Source of the DNA: Lantana camara
Taxonomy: Eukaryota; Streptophyta; Magnoliopsida; Lamiales; Verbenaceae
Direction: 5' to 3'
DNA length: 64,000 nucleotides
Assembly (NCBI GenBank): GCA_037501455.1
Contig: CM074858.1
Span: 78,838,501-78,902,500 of the forward strand
The notes beneath the pieces were generated by a model. That model searched no databases. It was not told the DNA's origin and saw only the letters and a program-made list of their open reading frames with translations. Shown here piece by piece: positions 35,395-46,170 of the stretch (positions are counted from its first letter, which is position 1; each line of letters begins with the position of its first letter). The position numbers and the translations under genes were made by a program.

Positions 35395-38053
35395 TGTAGC
35401 ACCCTAACCCCCAGGGCACTATATCCCCCTCACTATAGCCTCGATCCACGTATGAAATGGAAAAGTTTATACATAAACCAAAACTATAGCGAACGGGTGA
35501 CAATAAATATGACGAGCTAGGCGGGACACTCCCAAACATAAATAAAGCAAACATGAATTCAAAAGCGGAAGCAATAACTCAAATATAGATATAGGTACCA
35601 TATTTATCGAATAGATACGTATAGGTACCAACTTAACTATCAATACATTATCATCTCTTAATAATATATATACTCAGGTATCCAAAATGTAATAACAACG
35701 ACCATATCATGAGATGCCAAAAGTCCTATACATGAAAGGTACAATACTAGACCTGTGACAGTGCAAGACTTGACCGGACTCCCGCCTAGCACGACCAAGC
35801 GCTCAAGTACCTGAAAAGTGAAGTATCAGTCTACTGAAGACTGAGTGAGGGGCAATAATTATGTAACACATATCACATGCAAGTTGTAGCCTCGGGTGAA
35901 GACTTTGTAAAGGAAAAGATATATAGTTCAAGAAAACTTATTCTTTGCCCGAGATTACAACTAATCATTTTAACATTTTAACTTGATCATTTCATGAACA
36001 TGTGACCCCGGCGAGTAGGGGCGATTCTCCAACCTTTACACCAAACGTGACAATACATGCTTGCTTTATCAATTCAATACATGACCATACAATTCCATTT
36101 AGTGCTCACATAGACAGTTTCATGCTTGAAATCATGCAATAACCCGAGGATAACCCGACATGCCGGATTAATCCCCAGTCTCCTTCTTCCTCCGGGTGAT
36201 AGTGAGTTTGCAAGGCTCAACTATCCACGACATGGTGTGTGTAGTGGACATGACCCCCTAGACACGGAACTCCTTCCACCACTAATCTCCTAGTGGCTTC
36301 GTGGGTGATCCCAACAATGTGAGGATAATTTAGGAGTTACCCGTCAGCCCTTGCTTTCCCGGTTGGCTCAAGAATTATCCTCGGGCCCATGTGCAATCAT
36401 GTACTCGCCAAGCTTGCTTGAAAATCATGACAATCGTTGCTTGCATGCTTGAAACATTTATATTTTGGAAAACGTTTATATTTATGATACGTTTTGAGCC
36501 GAAAAACACATAACGGTGGTAGGGTTCTATATACCTAAAGTAAAACCTCACCTTTTCTTACAAAATACAATGAGGATATGCTCTACGGAGCCTGCTCCTC
36601 GTCCACAACCTCGTGACCTGTGCAAACACGACGTGTATCCGTGAGACATGACCTAAAATGGACCAAATATGACGAATGGCGGAAATGTATCGAGATGACG
36701 AGGAAAATACAATGTGGCATGATAACATGTTGTTTCAGTACATATTAGCACATATAATAGCAATTTGGGGTCAAAGAAGTCATCGGATCGAGGGGCTATT
36801 TTCGTAATTTTATGTAGAAACTTTTGTTTTGCATTCCAGGTGGGAACGGCCGTTCCGGACCCCTTTGAAAAATGGGAACGGTCGTTCCCGTAATCCCCAA
36901 AATCGCGCCAACGTTTTCAGTTTTAAAAATGCGCGTAGCTGGGAACGACCCTTCCGGCACCAAGGCCAAAATGGGAACGACCGTTCCCATGGTCGGCCGC
37001 CTATTTTTAGTTTAAAAGAGGGGAACGCCCGTTCCCACAATGCCTTGAGGCTGGGAACGGTCGTTCCCTGTTTCTGCAACTTACAGAAACAGAGCAAAAC
37101 AGGGGATGCTCTCGGAAATGAGCAACAAAGCAAGCAAAATTCCATTTTCAAACAACAAAGTTAGGATTTTCTGGTAATATGATGCATATATGCTCAAGAA
37201 ACGATAACATAACACTTAACACTCAAAGCATGAAATATTATCAAAATTCCATGTTTCCAAACTCATGCTCACCTTGATCAATCAAGCTCAATTTTCAATG
37301 ATTTCATGAATAAATCATGCCATAATTCAACAAATATTCACCTAATCATACTTCCAACTAGAATTAATCCATCTAACACATAATCCTCAAACCCTAGCTC
37401 CTTCAAATATAATCAAGAACCATGAATTCATGCAACTCTCACCTTTGAAGTTCAAGAAATGAAGAAAATGGATGAAGATGATGCTCAAGCTTCAATTCTA
37501 GCAATATATCTTGAAGATTCTTGATGAAAAGAATGAAAACTCTCTTCCTTATTTTTCCTTGAAAAAACCGAGAGCAAGAAGGTGGAGGTGTTGGGAGATT
37601 TGATGATAATTGATCAAGGAAGATCATGGAATGCTTATTACGTGATTCACCAACATTGATTTTTGTAAATTATGCTAATTGCCAATTAATTCCCCAAAGA
37701 TTCAAGTTATGCAATGAGCAATGAAGTATATGAGGTTTTGAAAAGTGATCAATTAAGTCCTTAAAGGATTAGGCAATTAAGTCCCTAGAATTTTAAGAAT
37801 TATTTAACTAGGGATAATTTGGTAATTTGGAACACTCCCGGTAAATGTTTCATGCAATAAATATTTTCCGTGTCACGAAATAATATTTTCAATGATATGA
37901 AATCAAATAATTCACATAATGATGTTTAATGAATTTTATAAAATGTGAAATACCATGTAAGAATATTGTGAAATTAAAGAATTAAAAATAAATTCTACGC
38001 TCAAAACCCACACGTGGCGTGCTTACCTGTTCATCCGGAACCGGGGCGTTACA
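35395..38053 (-). repeat. A2 3' LTR
   Basis: 2,659 bp beside the polypurine tract. Hairpin TCAGTCT...AGACTGA at 35826-35844 and palindrome cluster at 36842-37068. Confidence 0.9.
36842..37068. repeat. Palindrome cluster, A2 3' LTR
   Basis: Six GGGAACG-NN-CGTTCCC-like palindromes, in the same order as in A1. The counterpart in the 5' LTR is 44307-44533, where two have decayed (for example GGAACGGCCATTCCC). Confidence 0.8.
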
Positions 38054-38089
38054 ACTCTCCCCCCTTAAAAGAATCTGGTCCCCAGATTC
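38054..38089 (-). promoter_or_regulatory. A2 polypurine tract with adjacent stem-loop
   Basis: In element sense GAATCTGG-GGA-CCAGATTC (38089-38071) begins directly after the pol stop codon (38091-38093), followed by AAGGGGGGAGAGT (38066-38054) at the LTR. Confidence 0.8.
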
Positions 38090-38090
38090 T

Positions 38091-39095
38091 CTAGTCTTGC
38101 GTGAACAACTCCGGGTGGAACCATTTCATTTTATCTTCCGTTTCCCACGTAGCTTCCTTGATCTTGTCACTTCTCCACAAAACTTTAACCATGGGAATCC
38201 TCCGGTTTCTCAACTCCTGAAATTTTCGATCCATGATTTTAACCGGCCTCTGAACAAATGTTAAATGCGGTTCCAGCTCAACTTCCTCCACAGGGAGAAT
38301 CGTAGTCTCATCGGGGTAATATTTCCTTAGTTGTGAAACATGAAATACGTTGTGAATCCCGGTAAGACTTGGTGGTAGGTCCAACCGATAGGCTACCTCG
38401 CCTATTCTTTCAAGAATCTCGAACGGATCTAAATAGCGAGAATTAAGTTTTCCTCCTTTCCCGATCCGGGTGAAACCTTTTCTTGGTGACACCTTCAAGA
38501 ATACCCTATCACCAACTTCGAATTCTAGATCTCTCCGGCGTGTATCGGCATAGCTCTTTTGCCTATATTGCGCGGCTTTCATCCGTTGTTGAATCGTTTG
38601 GACTTTCTCAATCATATCCTGGACGACTTTGGAAGGCTTTTCAAATCTTTCACCTTTCTTTACCCCTTCCTGTTTCGACCATTTCCACTCTTCCAAGTCG
38701 AAGAACAACGGAGATCGACACTTTCTTCCATAAAGAAGTTCATAAGGAGCCATCCCGAACGAAGCCTGAAAGCTATTGTTATAAGCAAACTCGATCAAAG
38801 GAAGCTGTTCTTGCCAAGAGTTCTGAAAATCCATCGCATAAGCCCGAAGAAGATCTTCCAAATATCTTATTAATCTTTCTGTTTGACCGTCCGTTTGCGG
38901 GTGAAACGCTGTACTGAACTTAAGTTTCGTTCCCAAAACGGCCTGCAACTCTTGCCACAACTTAGAAGTAAATCTCGGATCTCGGTCCAAAACTATACTC
39001 ACCGGAATACCATGAAGTCGGATAATCTCTCTGTTATAAATTTCAGCCAACTTTGGGATCTTATACGACATCCGGACCTGTAGAAAGTGATCAGA
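38091..39095 (-). pseudogene. A2 pol, third segment: integrase core end and chromodomain-like tail
   Basis: This continues the pol frame after the TAG at 39096-39098; the first Met (39071) is not a real start. It holds the rest of the integrase catalytic core: the second Asp in the VLDRDPRFTS block (about 38980) and the Glu in DGQTERLIRYLED (about 38870). The GPY/F-like region follows (KGGKLNSRYLDPFEILERIG, about 38400-38450), then HNVFHVSQLRKYYPDE. The end, VKVLWRSDKIKEATWE, is the short chromodomain-like module typical of Tekay/Del-type chromoviruses, thought to steer insertion into heterochromatin. It stops at 38091-38093, just before the polypurine stem-loop. Without readthrough of the upstream TAG this part would not be made. 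Confidence 0.88.
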
Positions 39096-41135
39096 CTAAG
39101 TAAATCTATCCCCGATTACCCAAATTCCATCAAACCCGCCTTTAACCTTCGGTAATCCGGAAACAAAGTCCATCGTTACTTGTTCCCACTTCCATTCGGG
39201 AATAGGTAACGGTTGTAGAAGTCCCGCGGGCTTTTGGTGCTCAGCTTTCCCTTTCTGACAAGTCAAGCAATGTTTCACATACTCAGCCATGTCTCTTTTC
39301 ATCCCGTTCCACCAATAGTATTGCTTCAAATCCTTATACATTTTGTTTCCTCCTGGGTGGATCGAATAGGCTGACTTGTGAGCTTCTTCGAGTAGAACCC
39401 GTTTCAATTCCTCAGGTACTACCACTCTGTTTTTAAATCGAAGCAAACCTGTCTCATCGAACCCAAACGGACTCTCCTGATCAGCTCTAGCCTTACTTAT
39501 TAGCTTCTGTACCTCCGGATCCTTATTCTGAGCCTCAAATAGCTGATACTTCAATTCCGACTGAATTGTGATATTAGAAACCCGAGCCTTTAACACAATT
39601 GGTGTCATCTCGTCACTTTCCTTTATTTCCAAACTCGATACACTCGCCTTCCTGCTAAGTGCATCGGCGACCACATTAGCTTTCCCTGGATGGTACTTGA
39701 TTGTATAATCATAATCTTCCAATTTTTCCATCCAATGCCGTTGCCTCATATTTAAATCTTTCTGTGTGAATAAATACTGGAGGCTTTTGTGGTCGGTGAA
39801 AATCTCAAAGGAAGTCTCGTATAGATAATGTCTCCATTTGCCGAGAGCAAAGATCACGGCTGCAAGCTCTAGATCGTGTGTCGGATAATTCTTTTCATAA
39901 TCCTTTAGCTTTCGGGAAGCATAAGCGATCACTTTTCCTTTCTGAGTCAAAACACAACCTAAGCCTTCTTTAGAAGCATCTGTATACACCGCATACTCCT
40001 CTGAACCCTCAAGAAGTGCTAACACCGGAGCTGAGACTAACTTTTCTTTCAAAATGTTAAAGCTTTGATCACACTTCTCGTCCCAGACAAACTTGACATC
40101 TTTCTTTGTCAATCGGGTCAACGGTGCAGCAATCTTAGAAAAATCCTGAACAAATCTTCTATAATAACCGGCCAATCCCAAGAAGCTTCTAATTTCCGAG
40201 GCATTCTTTGGTTTCTCCCATTTTAACACGGCTTCAATTTTCGAGGGATCGACTTCCAACCCTTTTCCTGAAATTACATGTCCCAAGAAGGAAACCCGAT
40301 CGATCCAGAATTCACACTTGCTAAACTTAGCAAACAACTGATGCTCTTTCAAAGTCTGTAGAACGAGCTTAAGATGTCTCGTGTGGTCCTCGGCTGATTT
40401 TGAGAAAACCAGAATATCATCAATAAATATCACCACAAATTTGTCGAGGAAAGGCCTGAAAATCCGGTGCATCATATCCATGAAAGCTGCAGGGGCGTTA
40501 GTTAATCCAAACGACATAACCACGAACTCGTAGTGCCCGTACCGAGTATTGAATCCTGTCTTAGGAATATCCTCTGCTCGGATTCGCAGCTGATAGTATC
40601 CCTGTCTTAAATCCAATTTTGAGTAGACTTTAGAACCCTGATGTATATCGAATAACTCCTCGATATGTGGGAGGGGATACTTATTCTTGATAGTCATCCA
40701 GTTCAACTCCCGGTAGTCGATGCACATTCTTAAAGTTCCGTCCTTTTTCTTTACAAATAAAACTGGTGCTCCCCAAGGTGAAGAACTCGGCCGAATGTAA
40801 CCAACTTCCAACAATGCTTCAAGCTGAACTTTTAATTCCTTTAATTCCGCTGGACCCATCCGGTAGGGAGTCTTTGAATACGGCTCAGCATTCGGAAAAA
40901 GGTCGATCACAAACTCGATCTCTCGCTCAGGAGGCAAAGAATCTAACTTCTCTGGAAATACTTCGGGAAATTCCTTTACCACTTCGGTGTCTTCCAATTT
41001 CATCTGATCCTTTGGCTTGTTCAAAATATAAGCAATGAACCCTGTAGCCCCGTCTCTGACTAATTTCTGAGCCTCTGAAAATGAAAGTAGGGGTACAGTC
41101 TTCGAAGTACAACCCGTGATAACTCCTGAACCCAA
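39096..41135 (-). pseudogene. A2 pol, second segment: reverse transcriptase, RNase H, integrase N-terminus
   Basis: 679 codons in the same frame as gag, starting right after the TAG at 41136-41138 and ending at a second TAG (39096-39098). The RT has [11 protein letters not shown] and the catalytic FIDDILVFS (about 40,410-40,440). RNase H shows TDAS (about 39,985), DLELAA and TDHKSL. The integrase HHCC finger lies at about 39,250-39,380 ([11 protein letters not shown] ... HCLTCQ), and the first core Asp in TMDFVSG at about 39,160. Both stops fall in otherwise clean, conserved sequence, so they look like late nonsense changes rather than gene ends; C reads straight through both places. Suppression of either stop cannot be judged from sequence. 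Confidence 0.92.
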
Positions 41136-42476
41136 CTACACTTTCTTAGCCCGACAATCCACGGTAGCGCAGTGCCTGTATAGCCAATCCATCCCTAGAA
41201 TAGACCCGTATCTCTCCATTGGCATAACAATAAAATATGTCAGAAATTCCCGGCCTTCAATCACCACTGGAACATCCCTGTAAACCTGATCCATCTCTCG
41301 CCTACTACCGAAAGGAGTACTAACTAAATAGCGCACAGAAGTACACATAGCAGGCAAAGGGAGAGTAATAGCAATAGAATGCGCAAGAAAGGAGTGTGTA
41401 GCTCCTGGATCAAATAATGTATGGATGTTCGTGCCATGGATGCAAATAATACCTTCAACTACCGCTGCGGGATCAATCTCTGCATCCTGCTCCTCTCCAG
41501 CGAGTGCATAGGCTCGAGCTCTCACCAGTGGCCTCGGACCTGCAGGTGGCGGATCCCGTCGATCCGGACAGCTGTCTACCATGTGCTCGTCACTCCCACA
41601 GATCAAACATAACCCCAAACGTCGTCTGCAGTTATCATAGTGATGTGTAGTAAGTCCACAGAATCTGCAACCCGGTTTTTGAGGTGGCTGTGGTGGTGCT
41701 GGAGCTCTTGGACCCTTCTGTAACGGTCTTGTAACCTTAGGCTTCTTCCCGGTGTCCTTCTGTGTTGGAGGTGAAGGATAAATCATAGGTCTCTTTCCCG
41801 AGCTCGATCCCTGACCTGCTCTCGAGCCCGAAGCCTGTCCAGTTCGCTGAGTAGCCCTCCTAGCAATATCAGAATCCTCAACCTTTAGAGTCTTTGCGGT
41901 AGCTTTAGCCGAGGTGCTCGTATTAGCTGGTTTTAAGGCCTCCTGGATGTCTGGTCTGAGTCCCTGGACGAACTGCATCGCCTTGTGGAAATCATCATTC
42001 GCTATGTTAGGTGTATAGCGAGAAAGTCTCTCGAACTCGGTGATATACTGCCCCACAGATCTTCCTCCCTGTTTCAACTCGGTGAATTCCCTCAACCTAC
42101 GAGTACGGGAAGCTGGAGGAATAAACTTGTTCTTAAACTCCCGTACGAAGACCTCCCAAGTAATCTCTGTCCCGGCTGCCTCTAAAACAATCTGTGTGCT
42201 CTCCCACCAGGAATAGGCCTCGCCCTGGATTAAAGTGAGTGTACAGCGAGCCTTCTCCTGAGTATCACAAGGGATAAGCTGCCAGATCGTCTCAATCTCC
42301 TTCAGCCACATTTCTGCCTGAATGTCGTCTCCCTTATAGAACTTCGGGGGACGCTGGTTCTGGAACTCACGCAAAATAGCCGAAATAGGGTTCTCCTGGG
42401 GTGCTACTGGCGCTGGTGGTGGTGGAGGTACCCTTTCCTGTAGTCTCTGATCAATCAGCCTAACAACGGCGTTCAT
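41136..42476 (-). pseudogene. A2 gag and aspartic protease
   Basis: 446 codons from the first Met. A retrotransposon Gag domain (REFQNQRPPKFYKGDD ... GEAYSWW ... FVREFKNKF) is followed by an RNA-binding double knuckle, CRFCGLTTHHYDNC and CLICGSDEHMVDSC (about 41,575-41,680). The protease active site is DPGATHSF (about 41,395-41,415) with the downstream ILGMDWL. The frame extends upstream of the Met as a His/Arg/Pro-rich stretch to 42605. There, ATT stands where A1 has the gag ATG, both directly after a CAG|G acceptor-like site, so the original start seems lost. It ends in TAG (41136-41138), after which pol continues in the same frame. Usual single-polyprotein families have no stop here. Confidence 0.9.
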
Positions 42477-42839
42477 GAAATCCCGGGGCTGTGCCTGAGC
42501 AGGTGGAGGAGGAGGTGGTGATCTCTTACGATGATGGTGGTGACGGCGATGATGATGATGCCTGTGTCTCGGAGATCGGTCAAGGTGATGTCTCTCACGA
42601 TCAATCCTGAGATCAAATCACTACACATGAGTGGTTGGATTAATAAATGCAAATGTGTGCATATAATTCAATAATACCAACAAGCACACGTTCAAGGAAG
42701 GTCAAATATCTCAAGTAATGCGAGAAAGCAAATGAATCAAGTAATTCAAGAGAATGCAGACTCTCAAGTAACAAGTAATCCTATGCCGTGCGACCTAGAC
42801 TGACTTGACACGACTCAAGAACCTCGGTTTTGCAATCGG
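42477..42839 (-). other. A2 leader and gag N-terminal extension
   Basis: 42477-42605 reads in frame with gag (His/Arg clusters, then a poly-Pro stretch) but has no ATG. An in-frame stop lies just upstream. The rest up to the primer site is short untranslated leader. Confidence 0.5.
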
Positions 42840-42851
42840 GCTCTGATACCA
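42840..42851 (-). promoter_or_regulatory. A2 primer-binding site (initiator tRNA-Met)
   Basis: TGGTATCAGAGC in element sense, 8 bp after the 5' LTR (42860). Confidence 0.9.
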
Positions 42852-42859
42852 CCTGCAGA

Positions 42860-45518
42860 TGTAGCACCCTAACCCCCAGGGCACTACATCCCCCGCACTA
42901 TAGCCTCGATCCACGTATGAAATGGAAAAGTTCATACATAAACCAAAACTATAGCGAACGGGTGACAATAAAAATGACGAGCTAGGCGGGACACTCCCCA
43001 ACATAAATAACGCAAACATGAATTCAAAAGCGGAAGCAATAACTCAAATATACATATAGGTACCATATTTATCGAATAGATACATATAGGTACCAACTTA
43101 ACTATCAATACTTCATCATCTCTTAATAATATACATACTCAGGTATCCAAAATGTAATAACAACGACCATATCAAGAGATGCCAAAAGTGCTATACATGA
43201 AAGGTACAATACTAGACCCGTGACAGTGCAAGACTTGACCGGACTCCCGCCTAGCACGACCAAGCGCTCAAGTACCTGAAAAGTGAAGTATCAGTCTACC
43301 GAAGACTGAGTGAGGGGCAATAATTATATAACACATATCACATGCAAGTTGTAGCCTCGGGTGAAGACTTTGGAAAGGAAAAGATATATAGTTCAAGAAA
43401 ACCTATTCTTTGCCCGAGATTACAACTAATCATTTTAACATTTTAACTTGATCATTTCATGAACATGTGACCCTGGCGAGTAGGGGCGATTCTCCAACCC
43501 TTACACCAAACGTGGCAATACGTGCTTGCTTTATCAATTCAATACATGATCATACAATTCCATTTAGTGCTCACATAGACAGTTTTATACTTGAAATCAT
43601 GCAATAGCCCGAGGATAACCCGACATGCCGGATTAATCCCCAGTCTCCTTCTTCCTCCGGGTGATAGTGAGTTTGCAAGGCTCAACTATCCACGACATGG
43701 TGTGTGTAGGGGACATGACCCCCTAGACACAGAACTCCTTCCACCACTAATCTCCTAGTGGCTTCGGGGGTGATCCCAACAATGTGAGGATAATTCAGGA
43801 GTTACCCGTCAGCCCTTGCTTTCCCGGTTGGCTCAAGAATTACCCTCGGGCCCACGTGCAATCATGTACTCGCCAAGCTTGCTTGAAAATCATGACAATC
43901 ATTGCTTGCATGCTTGAAATATTTATATTTTGCAAAACGTTTATATTTATAATACGTTTTGAGCCGAAAAACACATAACGGTGGTAGGGTTCTATATACC
44001 TAAAGTAAAACCTCACCTTTTCTTACAAAATACAATGAGGATATGCTCTACGGAGCCTGCTCCTCGTCCACAACCTCGTGACCTGTGCAAACACGACGTG
44101 TATCCGTGAGACATGACCTAAAATGGACCAAATATGACGAACGATGGAAATGTATCGAGATGACGAGGAAAATACAATGTGGCATGATAACATGTTGTTT
44201 CAGTACATATTAGCACATATAATAGCAATTCGGGGTCAAAGAAGTCGTCGGATCGAGGGGCTATTTTCGTAATTTTATGCAGAAACTTTTGTTCTGCATT
44301 CCAGGTGGGAACGGCCGTTCCGGACCCCTTTGAAAAATGGGAACGGTCGTTCCCGTAATCCCCAAAATCGCGCCGACGTTTTTAGTTTTAAAAATGAGCC
44401 TAGCTGGGAACGGCCCTTCCAGCACCAAGGCCAAAATGGGAACGGCCGTTCCCATGGTCGGCCGCCTATTTTTAGTTTAAAAGAGGGGAATGCCCGTTCC
44501 CACAATGCCTTGAGGCTAGGAACGGCCATTCCCTGTTTCTGCAACTTATAGAAACAGAGCAAAACAGGGGATGCTCTCGGAAATGAGCAACAAAGCAAGC
44601 AAAATTCCATTTTCAAACAACAAAGTTAGGATTTTCTGGTAATATGATGCATATATGCTCAAGAAACGATAACATAACACTTAACACTCAAAGCATGAAA
44701 TATTATCAAAATTCCATGTTTCCAAACTCATGCTCACCTTGATCAATCAAGCTCAATTTTCAATGATTTCATGAATAAATCATGCCATAATTCAACAAAT
44801 ATTCACCTAATCATACTTCCAACTAGAATTAATCCATCTAACACATAATCCTCAAACCCTAGCTCCTTCAAATATAATCAAGAACCATGAATTCATGCAA
44901 CTCTCACCTTTGAAGTTCAAGAAATGAAGAAAATGGATGAAGATGATGCTCAAGCTTCAATTCTAGCAATATATCTTGAAGATTCTTGATGAAAAGAATG
45001 AAAACTCTCTTCCTTATTTTTCCTTGAAAAAACCGAGAGTAAGAAGGTGGAGGTGTTGGGAGATTTGATGATAATTAATCAAGGAAGATCATGCAATGCT
45101 TATTACGCAATTCACCAACATTGATTTTTGTGAATTATGCTAATTGCCAATTAATTCCCCAAAGATTCAAGTTATGCAATGAGCAATGACGTACATGAGG
45201 TTTTGAAAAGTGATCAATTAAGTCCTTAAAGGATTAGGCAATTAAGTCCCTAGAATTTTAAGAATTATTTAACTAGGGACAATTTGGTAATTTGGAACAC
45301 TCCCGGTAAATGTTTCATGCAATAAATATTTTCCGTGTCACGAAATAATATTTTCAAGGATATGAAATCAAATAATTCACATAATGATGTTTAATGAATT
45401 TTATAAAATGTGAAATACCATGTAAGAATATTGTGAAATTAAAGAATTAAAAATAAATTCTACGCTCAAAACCCACACGTGGCGTGCTTACCTGTTCATC
45501 CGGAATCGGGGCGTTACA
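42860..45518 (-). repeat. A2 5' LTR
   Basis: 2,659 bp, same length as 35395-38053, with a low level of substitutions. Hairpin at 43291-43309 next to TAATTATATAAC; palindromes at 44307-44533. Confidence 0.9.
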
Positions 45519-46125
45519 GAGAGGCCTCGCTTGCAGGCATTAAAGTTCTTGTTACAAACGGTTCATATTTCTACAAATATTCCAAGTTACCCCTATCCCT
45601 ATTTTTACAAATATTATGAACCGTTCCCTATTTGCTATATCCTATTGCCAATATTTTGATCAAGATCTTCTTGATTATATAAATATATATACATATACTT
45701 ATACTTATAATTTATTACACCCCCTTCACTTAGTCACTTTGACTAACCCTCTCGTCTGGTTTCAAATGCATGATTTCAGCAATCCACGGAGCGACGCCTT
45801 AGAGGTATCTTGAAGCTTTAAGGTGTCATATCTTAGTTAATCAGGATTATATTAAGAGTGCATGTACATATTTCAATAAGCACTCTCGTGGTGGCCTTAG
45901 ATTTATCACTGTAATTATCTTACTTCTTAACCTAGTAATATAAATTCGGTTGACTTGAGATATCAAATCCTTCTGTTTTAAATTGCTTATCTTCTGCTGC
46001 ATTTAATTTCCATGTTCTGGTATTGCATTGTCTTGTCCGTTCGCCGAAGTATTTCTCGAGTGCTAGGACTCACATCCACTCGAGAAGTGCTACGGTGCGG
46101 GGTTGTAGTGTTAGGGGGCGCTGCA

Positions 46126-46170
46126 GAACGAGTTAATCAAGCCAAGAGGGTTCCACACGTGTGGGTCACG
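46126..46170. other. Short segment between LTR B and LTR A3
   Basis: 45 bp ending GTGTGGGTCACG. It may be the continuation of the copia-like LTR of 24447-25487, but is too short to decide. Confidence 0.3.

Larger units (their letters stand above)
35395..45518 (-). mobile_element. A2: Ty3/gypsy chromovirus with gag-pol, 10.1 kb
   Basis: It reads on the minus strand. TSD GAGAG at 35390-35394 and 45519-45523. LTRs 35395-38053 and 42860-45518 are both 2,659 bp. The 4,806-bp interior carries one gag-protease-RT-RNase H-integrase-chromodomain frame broken by two TAG stops. The order RT-RNase H-integrase is that of Ty3/gypsy. It is the coding relative of A1 but probably no longer makes full Pol itself. 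Confidence 0.92.
25488..46125 (+). mobile_element. Family B LTR without interior, split by B1 and A2
   Basis: It starts TGTCACAGCCCTACTCAGG and ends GGGGGCGCTGCA. The pieces 25488-26728, 33862-35394 and 45524-46125 total about 3.4 kb and are colinear with the (reverse-oriented) LTRs of B1. Flanks AAACT and GAACG do not make a clear TSD and no primer site follows, so it is an old solo LTR or LTR remnant. It includes a TG-rich tract at 34266-34318 and the family hairpin near 45730. Confidence 0.75.

Noticed and set aside
46126..46170. Clear continuation and 3' end of the copia-like LTR
   Set aside because: Only 45 bp, with no TSD match to CCTAC at 24442-24446; left as uncertain.
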